This document shows, in pieces, positions 37,016 to 49,181 of a stretch of DNA of 64,000 nt (its first letter is position 1; each line of letters opens with the position of its first letter). Position numbers and translations under genes: made by a program. The notes beneath the pieces are model-generated. The model was not told where the DNA came from. It searched no databases and was given only the letters and a program-made list of their open reading frames with translations. Source of the DNA: Candidatus Liberibacter europaeus (GTDB lineage: Bacteria; Pseudomonadota; Alphaproteobacteria; Rhizobiales; Rhizobiaceae); the NCBI GenBank assembly GCA_003045065.1, contig PSQJ01000004.1, forward strand, positions 62,001 through 126,000, read 5' to 3'.

Positions 37016-38695
37016 TCAATGGCGATGCGACTTATTAATAAAAGTAGTGACAAAAGGCTTCTTGCCCCAAATATGATTTATACTAGAACGCAAAGAGCGA
37101 CTAATTGTCTCCCGTAATAACTTAAGATCCTTCCTACGAGATTGAGGAAGATTAATCACCGTTTCAATAATCGTCTTTGATAATAATTTATTAATCTTCA
37201 CTCCATTACTACAGTAAGAAGGCAATCCTATACCAACAATATCTGGAAGACCGATGATATTATAATTATTATCAAGAACTACATTAACAGATAATTGCCC
37301 AACGAAAGAAAGCTTCTTTCTCTTAGCTATTCCCAAATCTTCAAAACTGCCAACCAAATAACCATCTTTAAAAAGTTGTCCATGAACAACTTCATCTATA
37401 ATTTCAACAGGATCCGGAAATAAACGCAACATATGACCATTGCGTACATTCGGAACCTTAGAAATTCCAGATTCTAAAGCAAATTTTTTTTGCGCAACAA
37501 GGTGCATAGGCTCCCCATGTATTGGAACCATTATTTTCGGACGAATCCATTCATACATCTTTTTCAAATCATTACGATATGGATGACCTGAAACATGCAC
37601 TGGATTTTCTAAATCTCCTGTAACGACCTGAACACCTTGTTCTACAAGTTTATTCTTCATCTCACCTATTGCTGTTTCGTTTCCAGGAATAGAACGAGAT
37701 GAAAATATAACCATATCATTTTCTCCCAAAGATATATTACGCATTTCATTACGTGATAACTGAGATAATGCTGAACGTGGTTCACCTTGGCTACCAGTCA
37801 GGATAATAACCAATTTATTACGAGGATATGATCCAAAATTTTCTACCGGAACAAAAGATTTATCTTTTCCAATTAAACCAATATCGACAGCAACGTTAAC
37901 CACTCTCTTCACTGAAGATCCAAGAAGCAATACCTTACGTCCTAACTTTTCAGAAATATCAATGATACTACAAATACGACTAATACTTGATGAAAAAGTA
38001 GTAATTGCAACACATCCCTCAGATTTTTCAACGATATTATACAGATTTTGACTCACATCCTCTTCTGTAATAGAAGTTCCTTCACACATTGCATTAGTAG
38101 AATCGCACATTAATGCAAGAACACCCTCGTTACCTACAGCATATAAAGAATCTTTGTCTGTAACATCCCCAAGTATAGAAGTTTCATCAAGCTTCCAATC
38201 ACCTGTATGCACAATGTTTCCAACTGGAGAACGAATAACTAACGCCATAGATTCGGGTATTGAATGATTCACTTGCAATGATTCTATAGAAAAAGGGCCT
38301 ATGTCAATTTTATCTCCTGCATGAAAATTTTTACATACAATATCCTTAGAAACCCGCTCGTAAACCCCCTTAGCCTCTAAAAGCCCAATAGCAAAAGGAG
38401 AGGCATATACCGGAACATTTAAAAATGACCATAGATCGTGCAAAGCGCCATAATGATCCTCATGTGCATGCGTAATAATAATAGCCATAAGATTATTACG
38501 CTCTTTCAAAAGAAATCTAATATCAGGAAAGACAAGGTCAACTCCTGGAAAATCCTCTTTTGGAAAGCCAACACCACAATCAACCATTATCCATTTACGC
38601 TTGCCAGGAACTCCATATCCATAAAGAGACATGTTCATGCCAATTTCGCCAATGCCACCAAGAGGCAAAAATACCAAGTCCTCTCCCTCTACCAT
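37016..38695 (-). CDS. rnj: Ribonuclease J
   Basis: 559 residues. Metallo-beta-lactamase/beta-CASP nuclease for rRNA and mRNA 5' processing. Metal motif ITHAHEDHYGAL, then HTGDWKLDE and the beta-CASP blocks TGSQGEPRSALSQL, IFSSRSIPGNE and VHVSGHPYRNDLKKM, plus MVPIHGEPMHL. The C-terminal region is shorter than in Bacillus RNase J but normal for Alphaproteobacteria. 15 bases separate it from birA. Confidence 0.94.
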   Translation of the reverse strand: MVEGEDLVFLPLGGIGEIGMNMSLYGYGVPGKRKWIMVDCGVGFPKEDFPGVDLVFPDIRFLLKERNNLMAIIITHAHEDHYGALHDLWSFLNVPVYASPFAIGLLEAKGVYERVSKDIVCKNFHAGDKIDIGPFSIESLQVNHSIPESMALVIRSPVGNIVHTGDWKLDETSILGDVTDKDSLYAVGNEGVLALMCDSTNAMCEGTSITEEDVSQNLYNIVEKSEGCVAITTFSSSISRICSIIDISEKLGRKVLLLGSSVKRVVNVAVDIGLIGKDKSFVPVENFGSYPRNKLVIILTGSQGEPRSALSQLSRNEMRNISLGENDMVIFSSRSIPGNETAIGEMKNKLVEQGVQVVTGDLENPVHVSGHPYRNDLKKMYEWIRPKIMVPIHGEPMHLVAQKKFALESGISKVPNVRNGHMLRLFPDPVEIIDEVVHGQLFKDGYLVGSFEDLGIAKRKKLSFVGQLSVNVVLDNNYNIIGLPDIVGIGLPSYCSNGVKINKLLSKTIIETVINLPQSRRKDLKLLRETISRSLRSSINHIWGKKPFVTTFINKSHRH

Positions 38696-38710
38696 ATTTG
38701 ATCTTTCATT

Positions 38711-39469
38711 CTATTCAAAAACATCTCCTGTAAAAATTTGACGGAAAAATCCTTTACTTTCCTCCAATAATAAATAGCCGCAATCATCAACTCCGACAAA
38801 ACGACCCGAAACCAAACGATTATTAATATTAATCGTGATAAAATCACCTATTCCACAAGCACAACAACGCCAAAGTCTCATAATTTCCTCTCTACCTGTG
38901 TCTTTTTTCCATATATCTAATATTTTTGCAAATTCTTGAAAAAGTAATGGCAAAATATCATCTAAACTTGTATTAACTCCTTCTGTATTCAAAAACGTAG
39001 CAGGGTATGAGGTATGTTGAGGACAATTTTCAATATTAACACCTATTCCAATAACAACCGCTTGTAAATCATTTTCTAAATTTTTAGTCTCAATTAAAAT
39101 TCCAGCAACCTTACGCCGAAAAATCAATATATCATTGGGCCACTTTATTTTAACATCTATGCCAGTTGATAAAATAGAAGATATAACTGCATGAACAGCA
39201 ACAGCACTAGCAAATGATAATAAAGTTAAAGAATTCTTAGAAAAAGAATCGATTAATAATAATGAAGCATATAAATTGCCTTTATCAGAAACCCACGTCT
39301 TTCCCTTGCACCCTCTACCAGCTGTCTGACGGGACGATATTATCCACAATCCACCTGAATCACCGCACAACGCTCTTTTCATACACTCATCATTTGTAGA
39401 AGAGATAGAGTCAAAAAATTCATAGCGAAAGTTTTTAGTAATTTTATATCCAAAATTATCACATAACAT
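38711..39469 (-). CDS. birA: Biotin--[acetyl-CoA-carboxylase] ligase
   Basis: 252 residues: catalytic and C-terminal domains only, lacking the N-terminal HTH repressor domain of E. coli BirA. It biotinylates AccB. Motifs SSTNDECMK, ISSRQTAGRGCKGKTWVS (the GRGxxGRxW adenylate loop) and IKWPNDILI with VAGILIET. Starts 3 bases after nuoN and is translationally linked to it. Confidence 0.93.
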   Translation of the reverse strand: MLCDNFGYKITKNFRYEFFDSISSTNDECMKRALCGDSGGLWIISSRQTAGRGCKGKTWVSDKGNLYASLLLIDSFSKNSLTLLSFASAVAVHAVISSILSTGIDVKIKWPNDILIFRRKVAGILIETKNLENDLQAVVIGIGVNIENCPQHTSYPATFLNTEGVNTSLDDILPLLFQEFAKILDIWKKDTGREEIMRLWRCCACGIGDFITININNRLVSGRFVGVDDCGYLLLEESKGFFRQIFTGDVFE

Positions 39470-39472
39470 TAA

Positions 39473-40912
39473 TCAAAACAGCGATAAAACAATCTTATCA
39501 ATCCAAAAACCGATAAAATTTTCAAATAACAAATAACAAATAACAAATAAACCAATCATCAAAGCTATTGGTTTTATTTCTCTTCTAACAACCATAAATC
39601 CTTCAGTTGGTTTGTTGAACCACATCACACTAATTATTCGCAAATAATAATAGGCAGATATCACAGAAGACAATAAACCAATAATAACTAAGTAATAATA
39701 TTCATTTCTCATAGCGGCGGAAAATAGAAAATATTTACCAAAAAAACCCGCAAAAGGCGGAATACCAGCCATTGAAAAAGTCAAAATAGTTATTATACAC
39801 GCTAAAAAAGGATCATATTGCGACAATCCTGACAGATCAGCAATATTACTCACACCCTTTCCTGCTTTATTTCGCAGAGGTAAAATACAAGCAAAAAAAC
39901 CTAAGAGCATAATCAAATAAATAACCATATACCTAACTGTCGCAGAAATTCCAACCAATGTGCCAGTCGAAAATCCAACAAGAGCGTATCCCGCATTACC
40001 TATTGATGAATAAGCCATAAGACGCTTTATTTTTTTCTGTCCAATCGCAGCAATAGAACCCAATACCATTGAAAGCACAGAAACAATCATAAAAATATGT
40101 GTCAACCCAGAAATTACTGGCCAGAAAACACTAGTTATGCGCAATAGAGCCATAGCAACTGTAAATTTTGGGACAGTTGCTAAAAAAGCGGTAACAAGCA
40201 TAGGAGATCCTTCATAGACATCAGGAATCCACATATGAAACGGAACTAATGCAATCTTAAAGAACAGACCTATTAGAATAAACACAATTCCAATTATAAT
40301 GACAAATGAGTTATTGCCAACAAACAACGATGTAGCTATATGGAGAAAATCTGTATGACCTGTAAACCCATAAATAAAAGACATCCCATATAACAAAAAA
40401 CAAGAGGAAAAAGCCCCTAAAATGAAATATTTCATGGCAGATTCAATTGATATCATGCTATCACGATTCATAGCGATTGCAATATACAACGAAAGAGAAA
40501 GTAACTCTAATGCCATATAAAAAGATATCATGTCGTTAGAAGAAATCACTAAAAGCATACCTAAAATAGCAATTAAAATAACTACAGGAAACTCAAAACG
40601 ACTGAATGGCTTTAAATGAACACAGTTAAGCATCATAATAAAAATAACTATGCTACTAGCCAAAATGATAGACTTTACAAAAAAAGATAATTTATCAGAA
40701 ATACAAGTTCCGCTAAATCCTATTCCTTCGCAATTCATCATAATAAGGGCAAAAAAAGCGATACTTAAAATGATTATTGGGAAAAATATCAGCAGAAATA
40801 AATTCTTTCCACGAGAAAAAACACCCATTAGCAAAAGAAGAAGGCTGCCAATGGCAACAACTATCTCAGGAATACAAATATACAAATCAATCATAACATT
40901 CATAGGAATCAT
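39473..40912 (-). CDS. nuoN: NADH dehydrogenase I subunit N
   Basis: 479 residues, 14 membrane helices, antiporter-like proton-pumping subunit of complex I. Key block: LVPFHMWIPDVYEGSPMLVTAFL (transport Lys region), KRLMAYSSIGNAGYALVGFS, and FSMAGIPPFAGFFGKYFLF. Last nuo gene; 53-base gap after nuoM. Confidence 0.95.
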   Translation of the reverse strand: MIPMNVMIDLYICIPEIVVAIGSLLLLLMGVFSRGKNLFLLIFFPIIILSIAFFALIMMNCEGIGFSGTCISDKLSFFVKSIILASSIVIFIMMLNCVHLKPFSRFEFPVVILIAILGMLLVISSNDMISFYMALELLSLSLYIAIAMNRDSMISIESAMKYFILGAFSSCFLLYGMSFIYGFTGHTDFLHIATSLFVGNNSFVIIIGIVFILIGLFFKIALVPFHMWIPDVYEGSPMLVTAFLATVPKFTVAMALLRITSVFWPVISGLTHIFMIVSVLSMVLGSIAAIGQKKIKRLMAYSSIGNAGYALVGFSTGTLVGISATVRYMVIYLIMLLGFFACILPLRNKAGKGVSNIADLSGLSQYDPFLACIITILTFSMAGIPPFAGFFGKYFLFSAAMRNEYYYLVIIGLLSSVISAYYYLRIISVMWFNKPTEGFMVVRREIKPIALMIGLFVICYLLFENFIGFWIDKIVLSLF

Positions 40913-40965
40913 AATAAAAAGTTCTGTTTTCTTTATTTACACATGGAACGACCTTATCATTTTTC

Positions 40966-42432
40966 CTACTTATAATTTTTCATAACAATAGAAATAGGAA
41001 CAGAAAAAGTCTCAAAAATTGGCACAGTATATATTCCGAAGAAAATCGTTAGTGCTGCAATTGGATATACAATACAACGCTCATAAAGTGAAATATCTAA
41101 TAATTTTCCCACCTCATCACTATTCGCAACACCAAAAATTACCTTACGATAAAGCCATAAAGAATATAATACAGATAATATAACACCTAAAGAGGCAACA
41201 AAAGAAATAATATTATGCTTTTGGAAAACAGATATAATTATCAAAAATTCCCCAATAAAACCAGATGTGCCTGGAAGACCAATATTAGCCATAATAAATA
41301 CCATCATCACTACTGCATATCTAGGCATATTATTGACTAATCCACCGTAGGCAGAAATATCACGAGTATGCAAACGATCATAAATCATACCTATACAAAA
41401 AAACAATGCACTGGATACAAGACCATGTGATAGCATCTGAAACATCGCGCCTTCAATACCACTCACAACTCCCGAAAATATGCCCATAGTTACGTATCCC
41501 ATATGTGCTATTGAAGAATACGCCACGAGTTTTTTTATATCATTCTGTACTATTGCCACTAGAGAAGAATATATTATCGCTATCATGGATAGAACTAATA
41601 CCATAGGAGTAAAATACTGCGAAGCTACAGGAAACATTGGCAATAGAAATCTAATAAAACCGTAACCACCTAATTTCAACATAATACCAGCCAAAAAAAC
41701 CGAACCGGCAGTCGGAGCCTGTACATGAGCGCTTGGTAACCAAGTATGAACAGGAAACATAGGAATTTTTATCGCAAATGAACAGAAAAAAGCCAACCAT
41801 AACCAATTCTGTATATGTACTGGAAAATCACTATTCTTATAAAGCTCAATAATACTGCTTGTATTTTTCGTCCAGCATATAAACATAATAGCCAATAGCA
41901 TAAAAACCGAACCAAAAAAAGTATAAAGAAAAAACTTATAGGAAGCATAAATACGATCACTGCCCCCCCAGACGCCTATGATAATAAACATAGGAATCAA
42001 ACTGGCTTCAAAAAATATATAAAACAACACCATATCTATTGATAGAAAAGATCCTATCGTAAGAGATTCAAGTATAAGGAAAGTGATCAAATATTCCTTA
42101 AAACGTTCTCGAACAGATATCCAAATAGATAAAATACAAAAAGGGGTAATAAAAGCCGTTAAAACCACAAAAAGAACGGATATGCCGTCAACGCCTAGAT
42201 GATAATTACAAAAATAATTGATCAATTGATGATATTCAACCATCACGAAACCACTACTATTTTTGTCAAATAAAATCCATATAACTAAGGAAACAATAAA
42301 ATTTACTATACTTGTTCCTAAAGCTATCCCAAAAAAAGATTTGCGCCCGTATCCTAAAAAAGATGCAATGAGCAAAACAAATACCCCCACGAAAGGAGTA
42401 AAGGTTACAATTGATAGCAATGGAACACCCAT
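40966..42432 (-). CDS. nuoM: NADH dehydrogenase I subunit M
   Basis: 488 residues. Antiporter-like proton-pumping subunit with SYKFFLYTFFGSVFMLLAI, KIPMFPVHTWLPSAHVQAPT, KLVAYSSIAHMGYVTMGIF and LPGTSGFIGEFLI. Its ATG overlaps the last base of nuoL, so the two are coupled. Confidence 0.96.
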   Translation of the reverse strand: MGVPLLSIVTFTPFVGVFVLLIASFLGYGRKSFFGIALGTSIVNFIVSLVIWILFDKNSSGFVMVEYHQLINYFCNYHLGVDGISVLFVVLTAFITPFCILSIWISVRERFKEYLITFLILESLTIGSFLSIDMVLFYIFFEASLIPMFIIIGVWGGSDRIYASYKFFLYTFFGSVFMLLAIMFICWTKNTSSIIELYKNSDFPVHIQNWLWLAFFCSFAIKIPMFPVHTWLPSAHVQAPTAGSVFLAGIMLKLGGYGFIRFLLPMFPVASQYFTPMVLVLSMIAIIYSSLVAIVQNDIKKLVAYSSIAHMGYVTMGIFSGVVSGIEGAMFQMLSHGLVSSALFFCIGMIYDRLHTRDISAYGGLVNNMPRYAVVMMVFIMANIGLPGTSGFIGEFLIIISVFQKHNIISFVASLGVILSVLYSLWLYRKVIFGVANSDEVGKLLDISLYERCIVYPIAALTIFFGIYTVPIFETFSVPISIVMKNYK

Positions 42433-44429
42433 TAAATACTTCCCTTAAATAGCATCAAGATTACCAACATAGAAATACCTACCAACATAACAAGTGCGTA
42501 ATCATAAATATATCCTGTCTGAAACCTACCCAAAAAAGAAAGCGCACAACGAACACAATCCACAATACCATTTGGACCATATCTATCTATAAACAACTCC
42601 ATTCTATTCCGCATAGCATCACTTAAACGCAAAGTTGGGCGTACAAAACAAAACTCATAAATTCTATCAAAATACCATGCATTTTGCAAAAAATTATAGG
42701 AATAAGAGTATCTTTCAGCAAGAAATTTTGGAAATTTTGGCAAAACAACATACATCAAAAACGATGCAAAAAAACCTACAACAAAGACTATAAAAGGAAC
42801 ATATTCTATCCATAATGGCACCTTGTGATATATTTCCAGCATATGATTTTGCGGAGAAGAAAACAGAGCTCCCTTCCAAAAAAAAGAATATTTACTTCCA
42901 AAAAAGAAGTCGCGGAATATAAAACCAAATAACACAGATCCTATTGATAGGATAAACAGAGGCATTTTCATCACTAGAGGAGATTCGTGAATTTTATTAA
43001 GAATATTTTTATTCACCCTCATTTGTCCAAAAAAAGTCAGAAATATTAGTCTCCATGAGTAAAAACTAGTAAAAAGAGACGCAATTAACAGAAGATAAAA
43101 AGCAAAATCACGATGAGAAGACATATAAGCAGCTTCCAATATTATGTCTTTAGAAAAAAAACCTGAAAAACCGATATTTGTCTCAGGAATTCCAAATCCA
43201 GTTAATGCTAAAGAACCTATAATCATCATTATGCATGTTACAGGAAGACGCTTATACAACCCACCCATACGACGCATATCCTGTTCCCCTGAAACTGCGT
43301 GTATCACAGATCCAGCTCCCAAGAAAAGAAGAGCCTTGAAAAAGGCATGTGTAAAAAGATGAAAAATAGATGCCCCATAAGCACCACATCCAAGCGCAAC
43401 AAACATATAGCCCAACTGTGAACAAGTAGAATACGCTATAACACGCTTGATATCGTGTTGAACAAGACCAACTGTTGCAGCAAAAAACGCTGTAACAGCC
43501 CCAACAATTAACATAAACTCCAAAACAAGGGGCGAAAGCTCAAAGAGCGGAGACATCCTTGCCACAAGAAAAATACCTGCAGTTACCATCGTAGCCGCAT
43601 GAATAAGAGCGGAAACAGGAGTCGGACCTTCCATTGCATCAGGAAGCCATACATGAAACAAAAATTGCGCAGATTTTCCCATAGCTCCCAAAAACAAAAA
43701 TAGACAAATGATAGAAATAGCATCATGCGGATGTATCTTCATACCAAATAGCACAAGATTATTATGTGAGATAATTCCTGAATAAATTGAATTTCCTAGC
43801 TTAAAATAATTTGCTGCTTTATGAAAAATAATATCAAATTCGCCCGAACCAAAAAGATAAAATATCGTAGCAATAGCGAGAATAAGACCTACATCACCTA
43901 TTCTATTTACAACAAAAGCTTTCATTGAAGCTTTTAACGCGGATTCTTTAAAAGACCAAAAACCAATCAACAAATAGGATGCGAGGCCAACACCCTCCCA
44001 GCCAAAAAACATTTGCAATAAATTATCAGACGAAACCAATACAAGCATCGCAAAGGTAAAAAACGAAAGATACGCAAAAAAACGTCTTCGATGTGGATCG
44101 TCATGCATATAACCAATAGAATATATATGAACAACTGCAGAAATAGAGTTAATAACTACAAACATAACAGATGTAAGAGTATCTATACGCAGTCCCCAAT
44201 ATACATTAACTAAATCAGATTTTATCCAATGCAATATTTCATATTTTACAACTGAAAAATTAGAACTGCTAAAACCCACATCATAGAAAACATACCAAGA
44301 GAGAAGTGCGACTATCACCATTATCAATGAAGTAATAATTTCAGGAAATCTTTCTCCCACAAATCGATTCAGCAATCCAGCAAAAATTGCCCCAATAAGA
44401 GGTAAAAAAACTATAACTTCATAAATCAT
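42432..44429 (-). CDS. nuoL: NADH dehydrogenase I subunit L
   Basis: 665 residues, the largest antiporter-like subunit, with the long lateral helix at the C-terminus. Blocks: FFGWEGVGLASYLLIGFW, KSAQFLFHVWLPDAMEGPTP followed by VSALIHAATMVTAG, KRVIAYSTCSQLGYMFVALG, and THAFFKALLFLGAGSVIH. 10 bases after nuoK. Confidence 0.96.
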   Translation of the reverse strand: MIYEVIVFLPLIGAIFAGLLNRFVGERFPEIITSLIMVIVALLSWYVFYDVGFSSSNFSVVKYEILHWIKSDLVNVYWGLRIDTLTSVMFVVINSISAVVHIYSIGYMHDDPHRRRFFAYLSFFTFAMLVLVSSDNLLQMFFGWEGVGLASYLLIGFWSFKESALKASMKAFVVNRIGDVGLILAIATIFYLFGSGEFDIIFHKAANYFKLGNSIYSGIISHNNLVLFGMKIHPHDAISIICLFLFLGAMGKSAQFLFHVWLPDAMEGPTPVSALIHAATMVTAGIFLVARMSPLFELSPLVLEFMLIVGAVTAFFAATVGLVQHDIKRVIAYSTCSQLGYMFVALGCGAYGASIFHLFTHAFFKALLFLGAGSVIHAVSGEQDMRRMGGLYKRLPVTCIMMIIGSLALTGFGIPETNIGFSGFFSKDIILEAAYMSSHRDFAFYLLLIASLFTSFYSWRLIFLTFFGQMRVNKNILNKIHESPLVMKMPLFILSIGSVLFGFIFRDFFFGSKYSFFWKGALFSSPQNHMLEIYHKVPLWIEYVPFIVFVVGFFASFLMYVVLPKFPKFLAERYSYSYNFLQNAWYFDRIYEFCFVRPTLRLSDAMRNRMELFIDRYGPNGIVDCVRCALSFLGRFQTGYIYDYALVMLVGISMLVILMLFKGSI

Positions 44430-44439
44430 AGCTATAAAA

Positions 44440-44748
44440 TCAACCTCTCATCTTATTAAAATCATCAACAGAAATTGAACCACTATTTCTATAAAAAACA
44501 ACCAAAATAGCAAGACCTATAGCAGTTTCTGCAGCCGCAACAACTAAAATAAATAACGAAAATACTTGTCCGACAATGTCCTGCATATACGCAGAAAAAG
44601 CAATCATATTTAAGTTTACTGACAACAACATAATCTCTATCGACATCAATATAGTAATAATGCTTTTGCGATTAAAAAAAAATCCAGAAGAACCAATCAC
44701 GAACATAATCGCAGAAACAATTAAATAATGAGAAAGACTAATATTCAT
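44440..44748 (-). CDS. nuoK: NADH dehydrogenase I subunit K
   Basis: 102 residues from ATG 44748 ([16 protein letters not shown]), the standard NuoK length; the frame is open 39 bases further into nuoJ. Three membrane helices; conserved Glu residues in helix 2 ([11 protein letters not shown]) and helix 3 ([15 protein letters not shown]) of the proton path. Confidence 0.95.
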   Translation of the reverse strand: MNISLSHYLIVSAIMFVIGSSGFFFNRKSIITILMSIEIMLLSVNLNMIAFSAYMQDIVGQVFSLFILVVAAAETAIGLAILVVFYRNSGSISVDDFNKMRG

Positions 44749-44749
44749 C

Positions 44750-45349
44750 TTAAATTCCCTGTCCTGATTTAACCTTAACCACTTCAACGGAGTTGCTAGG
44801 ATTACTCTTCAATTGCTTAGCAACATCCTGCCGTTTGATATTGCGACGATGTCGCAACGTTAATACAATTGCCCCAACCATAGATAATAACAAAATAAAA
44901 CCTGCTATTTCAAGAGTATACGCATAATTAGTATAAAGAACTGAGCCGAGACGTTCTGTATTATTATTCATGAGAACCAACTCCAACATCTCTCCTTTTG
45001 TACCAAAAACCATTAAACTACTTACACCTGTAATCAATTCGGCAACTAAAATTCCTATAAAAAAAGCACCTAAAAAACCTAGTTTAATTTTAGGCTTTGC
45101 TTCTTCAAAATCAACATCAATCATCATAATTACAAAAAGGAAAAGTACTATCACAGCTCCAACATAAGCAACTAAGGTAATCATTGCGATAAATTCTGCC
45201 CCTAAAAGAAGAAAAAGACCTGAAACATTTAAAAAAGCAAAAATAAGATAAAAAACTGCATTTACAGGATTACGAGCTGTAACAACCATCAAAGAAGATA
45301 CTATTGCCATAAGGGCAAACAAATAAAAAAACAAAGATTGTATAATCAT
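44750..45349 (-). CDS. nuoJ: NADH dehydrogenase I subunit J
   Basis: 199 residues from ATG 45349, preceded by AAGGAA; an upstream in-frame start would add 10. Five membrane helices with [20 protein letters not shown] and the conserved helix [18 protein letters not shown]. One base separates its stop from the nuoK start. Confidence 0.94.
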   Translation of the reverse strand: MIIQSLFFYLFALMAIVSSLMVVTARNPVNAVFYLIFAFLNVSGLFLLLGAEFIAMITLVAYVGAVIVLFLFVIMMIDVDFEEAKPKIKLGFLGAFFIGILVAELITGVSSLMVFGTKGEMLELVLMNNNTERLGSVLYTNYAYTLEIAGFILLLSMVGAIVLTLRHRRNIKRQDVAKQLKSNPSNSVEVVKVKSGQGI

Positions 45350-45449
45350 ATTTAAATATTCCTTACAAATCTTTTTCACACAAAAAAATTACACTAACCT
45401 TTAAAAATAAAACCGCATAATATTCAATAAAACTTCATAAAAATCATTT

Positions 45450-45941
45450 TTAACGATAAGGAGAATCAATCATAATATTACGAACGATTTCACTTTCCCA
45501 CCTATCCCCATTATCAAGTAGACGCTCTTTATCATAATAAAGCTCTTTACGGGTTTCCGTAGCAAATTCAAAATTAGGACCCTCAACGATAGCATCAACT
45601 GGACAAGCTTCCTGACATAAGCCACAATAAATGCACTTAATCATATCTATGTCATAACGCAAAGTCCTGCGTGTGCCATCACTACGACGAGGACCAGCTT
45701 CTATTGTGATGGCCTGAGCTGGACAAACGGCTTCACATAACTTGCAAGCTATACACCTCTCTTCACCGTTAGGATAACGACGAAGAGCATGTTCTCCTCT
45801 AAACCGAGGACTAACTGGACCTTTTTCAAAAGGATAGTTAATTGTAGCCTTGGGCTTGAAGAAATAACGAATAGAAAGAAAAAAAGCTAAAACAAACTCT
45901 TTCAAAAAAAGAAAACTCAAATTGCACCGAAATAATCTCAT
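45450..45941 (-). CDS. nuoI: NADH dehydrogenase I subunit I
   Basis: 163 residues. Carries two [4Fe-4S] clusters (N6a, N6b): [12 protein letters not shown] and [12 protein letters not shown], plus the [15 protein letters not shown] lead. Peripheral subunit relaying electrons to NuoB. 100 bases of spacer separate it from the nuoJ start at 45349. Confidence 0.96.
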   Translation of the reverse strand: MRLFRCNLSFLFLKEFVLAFFLSIRYFFKPKATINYPFEKGPVSPRFRGEHALRRYPNGEERCIACKLCEAVCPAQAITIEAGPRRSDGTRRTLRYDIDMIKCIYCGLCQEACPVDAIVEGPNFEFATETRKELYYDKERLLDNGDRWESEIVRNIMIDSPYR

Positions 45942-45973
45942 TATATTCTTCCCAATAATTTATCGTAGTATAA

Positions 45974-47017
45974 TCAAGTCACAATCTTCAGAAACAAAGC
46001 AACAAACACAACCATTGAAAAAGAAATAGGAAGAAAAACCTTCCAGCCTAACCGCATCAATTGGTCATAACGATACCTTGGGACAAAAGCTTTTACCATT
46101 GCAACCATGAAAAATACCCCTAACGTTTTAAAAACAAACCAAAAAATACCAGGAATATATTGAAAAATTGCAATATCAATTATAGGCAACCATCCTCCTA
46201 AAAACAAAATACTTGTTAAAGAACACATTAAAACAATGGTTGAATATTCAGCGAGCATAAATAACAGATAAGGAGTAGATCCATACTCCACCATATAGCC
46301 AGCAACTAATTCTGACTCTGCCTCAGATAAATCAAAAGGAGGACGATTCGTCTCTGCTAGAAGAGAAATAAAAAAAATAATAAACATAGGAAAAAGAACC
46401 AGCCAATACCAATCCAACATTGAAGAAGGAAATCCCAGCATTGTTCCTAAACCAACCCTTTGAGAATTGACAATATCTGTAATGTTTAGTGACCCTACAC
46501 ACAATAGCACTGTCACTATCACTAAACCAATAGAAACTTCGTAAGAAATCATCTGAGCGGCAGAACGCAAAGCACCAAGAAACGCATACTTCGAATTTGA
46601 TGCCCATCCCCCCATAATAATCCCGTATACTTCAAGAGAAGAAATCGCAAGAATATAAAGTATTCCAACATTGATATCTGAAATTACCCAATTATCCGCC
46701 ACCGGCATTACAGCCCAAGCAGATAGAGATAAAATAACTGAAACCAATGGAGCTAAAAGAAATAAAAACTTATTAGCTTTACTAGGGACAATAGGCTCCT
46801 TGAATACAAATTTCAAAAGGTCAGCAAAAGACTGAAACAGCCCCCAAGGACCAACAACATTAGGTCCACGGCGCAGTTGCACTGCAGCCCATATCTTTCT
46901 ATCTATAAGTAAAACATACGCGATGAAAACCAAAAGACCAATCAAAAATACAATTGATTTAATTGTCATAAATAATAAATTTGAAAAAAAGGTTGCTGAT
47001 AATAATCCCATTAACAC
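45974..47017 (-). CDS. nuoH: NADH dehydrogenase I subunit H
   Basis: 347 residues, eight membrane helices, forms the quinone channel. Typical blocks: [20 protein letters not shown], the [20 protein letters not shown] loop, and [20 protein letters not shown]. Its start overlaps the last base of nuoG. Confidence 0.96.
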   Translation of the reverse strand: MLMGLLSATFFSNLLFMTIKSIVFLIGLLVFIAYVLLIDRKIWAAVQLRRGPNVVGPWGLFQSFADLLKFVFKEPIVPSKANKFLFLLAPLVSVILSLSAWAVMPVADNWVISDINVGILYILAISSLEVYGIIMGGWASNSKYAFLGALRSAAQMISYEVSIGLVIVTVLLCVGSLNITDIVNSQRVGLGTMLGFPSSMLDWYWLVLFPMFIIFFISLLAETNRPPFDLSEAESELVAGYMVEYGSTPYLLFMLAEYSTIVLMCSLTSILFLGGWLPIIDIAIFQYIPGIFWFVFKTLGVFFMVAMVKAFVPRYRYDQLMRLGWKVFLPISFSMVVFVALFLKIVT

Positions 47018-49113
47018 TATTTCCCCGTGCTATAGAAAGAAGATTTTTTACCACCTTGGCTCATTATAGAACATTCATTCATAGTAATAGAAGATCTTGC
47101 TATAGGATTTGTTAAATAAAAATTACCTACTGTTGAAATAAAACTTTTTTTCTCCACCTTACCAGCTTTTTCAGCCAAGTCATGAATACATTGATTAGAC
47201 GTCAAAGCTATCTCGTCTAATTGTCTAAAATGCGGATAATCACGGTATAATTCAGAACGCAACTTAGTCAAAGAATCAAAAGGCAGCTGACATCCTAATT
47301 CATCAGCAATAGCACTTATTATAGCCCAATCTTCTCTTGCTTCACCTGGAGGAAAATTAGCACGCATCCCCATTTGCACCCTGCCTTCAGTATTAACCCA
47401 TAAACCGGACTTTTCTGTATATGCCGCCCCAGGTAATATAACATCAGCATATTGAGCTCCATGATCACCGTGAGATCCTATATAAATAGTAAAAGCTGTT
47501 TTGCTCTCAAAATCTAATTCATCAGCACCCAATAAAAATACAACGTCAGTTTTATTAAGAATATTCGTTGCATTCAAATTGTCATCAGAAGGCACAAATC
47601 CTAAATCTAACGCACCAACACGTGAAGCAGCAGTATGCAAAACAGCAAAACCATTCCAAGAATCATTGACCCCTCCAACATCTATCGCTAACCTAGCAGC
47701 ATTAGCCAAAACATTGATACCTTTAGAATGCTTTATAGCTCCTTGACCCACCATAACCAAAGGATTTACAGATCCCTTTAGTTTTTCTACAAAAGGGTTT
47801 TTACCCGATATAAGATCAGTCAAAACCTCACTTACGCAACCTAAATGCTCATAATTATATCTTAAATCTCCACAATCTCCAATTACAGCGATTGGAAAAT
47901 CACCACGTAACCATCGTTTGCGAATACGCGCATTTAACACAGCAGCTTCAAGACGAGGATTAGAGCCTATGATCAACATCGCTCCAGCTTCATCTATTCC
48001 TTGAATAGTCGGATTGAATATATAACTAGAACGACCATAAGAAGGATTCATAAATGCACCATCTTGCCTGCAATCAAAATTGTTGCAATTCAAAGCCTTC
48101 ATCAACAATTTAAGCGCATATATCTCTTCAACAGAGGCAAGATCTCCTGCTATCGCCCCTAAATTAACGCCAGCAGATAAAACTACCGATTTTATTTCTT
48201 TAAAAGCATAATCCCAACTAACGGGCTGCAAACGACCGTTAATACGAACATAAGGATGGTCTAGACGCTGCATTCTAAGCCCATCCCATACAAAACGAGT
48301 TTTATCTGATATCCATTCTTCGTTTATAGATTCATTAATACGGGGCAAAATTCTCATAACCTCACGACCACGCGTATCAATCCTAATCGAAGATCCAAGA
48401 GCATCCATTATATCTATACTATCAGTCTTAGTTAATTCCCATGGACGACTAGTAAATGCAAACGGCCTTGAAGTTAAAGCTCCCACTGGACAAAGATCAA
48501 TAATATTACCTTGCATTTCAGATGTCAAAGATTGCTCAAGATAACTAGTAATCTCAGCATCCTCACCTCTTCCAATTAAACCAAGCTCTGACACACCCGC
48601 AACTTCTGTGATAAAACGCACACAACGAGTACAATGAATACAGCGATTCATCACAGTTTTAACCAAAGGACCTATATTCTTATCTTCAACTGCTCGTTTG
48701 CCATCACAACAACGCGAAGATCCCAATCCATAGAACATAGCCTGATCTTGAAGATCACATTCTCCTCCCTGATCACATATAGGGCAATCCAAAGGATGAT
48801 TGATCAAAAGAAATTCAATTACACCTGCACGTGCTTTTTTAACCATTGCAGTCTTGGTAAAAATTTCAGGCAACTCACCATTAGGCCCACAACGTAAATC
48901 AGTAACATTCATAGCACAAGATGCCTGAGGCTTCGGCGGACCACCTTTTACTTCTACCAAACACATACGACAATTACCTGCTACAGATAATCTCTCATGA
49001 AAACAGAAACGGGGAACCTCAACGCCAGCAAATTCACAAGCTTGCAGAAGGTTAAAATAACTAGGAACCTCAACCTCTATACCATCAACCTTTAACCTTA
49101 CCATCATTTGCAT
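47017..49113 (-). CDS. nuoG: NADH dehydrogenase I subunit G
   Basis: 698 residues. N-terminal [2Fe-2S] domain ([15 protein letters not shown], then [10 protein letters not shown]), His/Cys [4Fe-4S] site ([18 protein letters not shown]) and the [10 protein letters not shown] cluster pair, then a molybdopterin-oxidoreductase-like domain without cofactor. Length is normal for alphaproteobacterial NuoG. Confidence 0.95.
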   Translation of the reverse strand: MQMMVRLKVDGIEVEVPSYFNLLQACEFAGVEVPRFCFHERLSVAGNCRMCLVEVKGGPPKPQASCAMNVTDLRCGPNGELPEIFTKTAMVKKARAGVIEFLLINHPLDCPICDQGGECDLQDQAMFYGLGSSRCCDGKRAVEDKNIGPLVKTVMNRCIHCTRCVRFITEVAGVSELGLIGRGEDAEITSYLEQSLTSEMQGNIIDLCPVGALTSRPFAFTSRPWELTKTDSIDIMDALGSSIRIDTRGREVMRILPRINESINEEWISDKTRFVWDGLRMQRLDHPYVRINGRLQPVSWDYAFKEIKSVVLSAGVNLGAIAGDLASVEEIYALKLLMKALNCNNFDCRQDGAFMNPSYGRSSYIFNPTIQGIDEAGAMLIIGSNPRLEAAVLNARIRKRWLRGDFPIAVIGDCGDLRYNYEHLGCVSEVLTDLISGKNPFVEKLKGSVNPLVMVGQGAIKHSKGINVLANAARLAIDVGGVNDSWNGFAVLHTAASRVGALDLGFVPSDDNLNATNILNKTDVVFLLGADELDFESKTAFTIYIGSHGDHGAQYADVILPGAAYTEKSGLWVNTEGRVQMGMRANFPPGEAREDWAIISAIADELGCQLPFDSLTKLRSELYRDYPHFRQLDEIALTSNQCIHDLAEKAGKVEKKSFISTVGNFYLTNPIARSSITMNECSIMSQGGKKSSFYSTGK

Positions 49114-49181
49114 AGACCATTTTCATAAGACAACATCATGGATAATATCTGCTATACCTATCTGAATCAATTGTTATTTTA